From the NCBI GenBank assembly GCA_946566415.1, contig CAMNWW010000180.1:1-5157 (forward strand): 5,157 nt of DNA. Reading direction: 5' to 3'. Shown here one piece after another: positions 4,542-5,157 of this stretch. The notes beneath the pieces are model-generated. The model ran no database searches, was not told the DNA's origin, and saw only the letters and a program-made list of their open reading frames with translations. This DNA is from an uncultured Lachnospiraceae bacterium. Its GTDB lineage: Bacteria; Bacillota; Clostridia; Lachnospirales; Lachnospiraceae. The translations under genes were made by a program, and so were the position numbers. How positions within the stretch are numbered: the first letter of the stretch is position 1; every line of letters starts with the position of its first letter.

Positions 4542-5157
4542 ATGCCAAAAGGATCAGAAGAACTGATGGCGGCAAGAAAAGAAGAGATCATAACAGCCTG
4601 TGCAAAGCTGTATAGGACCATGAGCTTCAAGGGTATCACCATCAAGGAAATCGGAAACGCTACTACTTTTACCCGTACTTCCATCTACAATTACTTCCAG
4701 ACAAAGGAAGAAATCTTCCTGGCTTTGCTGCAACGAGAGTATGAGCTATGGATTTGCAGGCTGAAACAGATCCAGGAAGAGCATGAAAGGATGACAGGAG
4801 AAGAATTTGCGGATGCACTGGCTCATTCTCTGGAAGAACGGAAGAATCTTCTGAAGATCATGTCGATGAACCACTATGATATGGAGGACAACAGCCGGAT
4901 TGAACGCCTAGTTGAGTTTAAGGTGGTATATGGACAGTCTCTGGCGGAAGTCAGGAATTGTCTGGATAAATTTTTCCCGGAAATGACGGTTCAGGATAAG
5001 CAGAATTTTATATTTTCCTTTTCCCGTTTATGTTTGGTATTTACCCTTATACGGTGGTGACGGAAAAACAGAGGGAGGCAATGACGCAGGCAAAGGTGAA
5101 TTATGTGCATATGTCGATTTATGAGATCACATACGCCGAGGTAAAAAAATTATTGGG
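4542..5157 (+). pseudogene. TetR/AcrR-family regulator, one-base frameshift near the C-terminus, runs off window
   Basis: The ATG at 4542 sits 6 nt after a strong AAGGAGGT (4528-4535). Residues 33-52 (TIKEIGNATTFTRTSIYNYF) are a clear TetR N-terminal helix-turn-helix, followed by KEEIFLALL. The rest is a helical ligand-binding/dimerisation domain. In the original frame the protein stops at 5060 after an unlikely tail (SRLCLVFTLIRW, 172 aa in all). From 5027 another frame gives FMFGIYPYTVVTEKQREAM and continues without a stop to the window end, as expected for this type of regulator. The two frames join if one T is restored to the T4 run at 5019-5022, giving FSFFPFMFGIYPY. Either the gene is newly broken or the base was miscalled; the DNA-binding half is intact either way. 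It probably regulated the neighbouring, now degraded, genes. Confidence 0.82.

Overview
The window looks like low-to-moderate GC Firmicutes DNA, most plausibly a gut Lachnospiraceae/Clostridia chromosome. The evidence is strong AGGAGG-type ribosome binding sites, a consensus sigma-A promoter, A/G-rich codon use, and a set of clostridial families (DUF362 lipoprotein, DUF4405, UPF0718 permease, CUT1 sugar ABC permease). The assignment rests on family content and style, not on a search.

Left part (1-1387): the last 43 codons of a MalG-like sugar ABC permease are followed after 8 nt by an intact MalY/PatB-type PLP-dependent C-S lyase/aminotransferase, closed by a strong rho-independent terminator.

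Middle part (1388-2928): a self-contained transcription unit. A promoter (TTTACA, 17-bp spacer, TATAAT) has a perfect 10-bp inverted repeat lying over its -35. It would produce a leader of about 280 nt. The leader begins with a 57-nt near-symmetrical hairpin and continues into 2.7 copies of a GC-rich 59-bp tandem repeat, each copy holding several small hairpins. Two tightly spaced genes follow: a 129-aa protein with a conserved-looking RCFPRTR ... FYDP ... GRMAEDDFW C-terminus, and a 270-aa compact HipA-like Ser/Thr kinase with recognisable loop, catalytic and metal-binding motifs. The layout recalls the split HipS/HipT toxin-antitoxin systems, but no HipB-type DNA-binding gene is visible. This is the most interesting part of the window.

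Right part (2929-5157): a gene graveyard. It holds an antisense, frameshifted and 3'-truncated mazF remnant; a DUF4405 membrane-protein gene collapsed by a frameshift and an internal deletion; a DUF362 lipoprotein gene whose 3' end is deleted and joined out of frame to the C-terminal third of a UPF0718 permease; and a TetR-family regulator broken by a one-base deletion near its C-terminus and running off the window. All three frameshifts are explained by loss of one base. This suggests either a decaying locus or uncorrected sequencing indels, although the large internal deletions cannot be base-calling errors.
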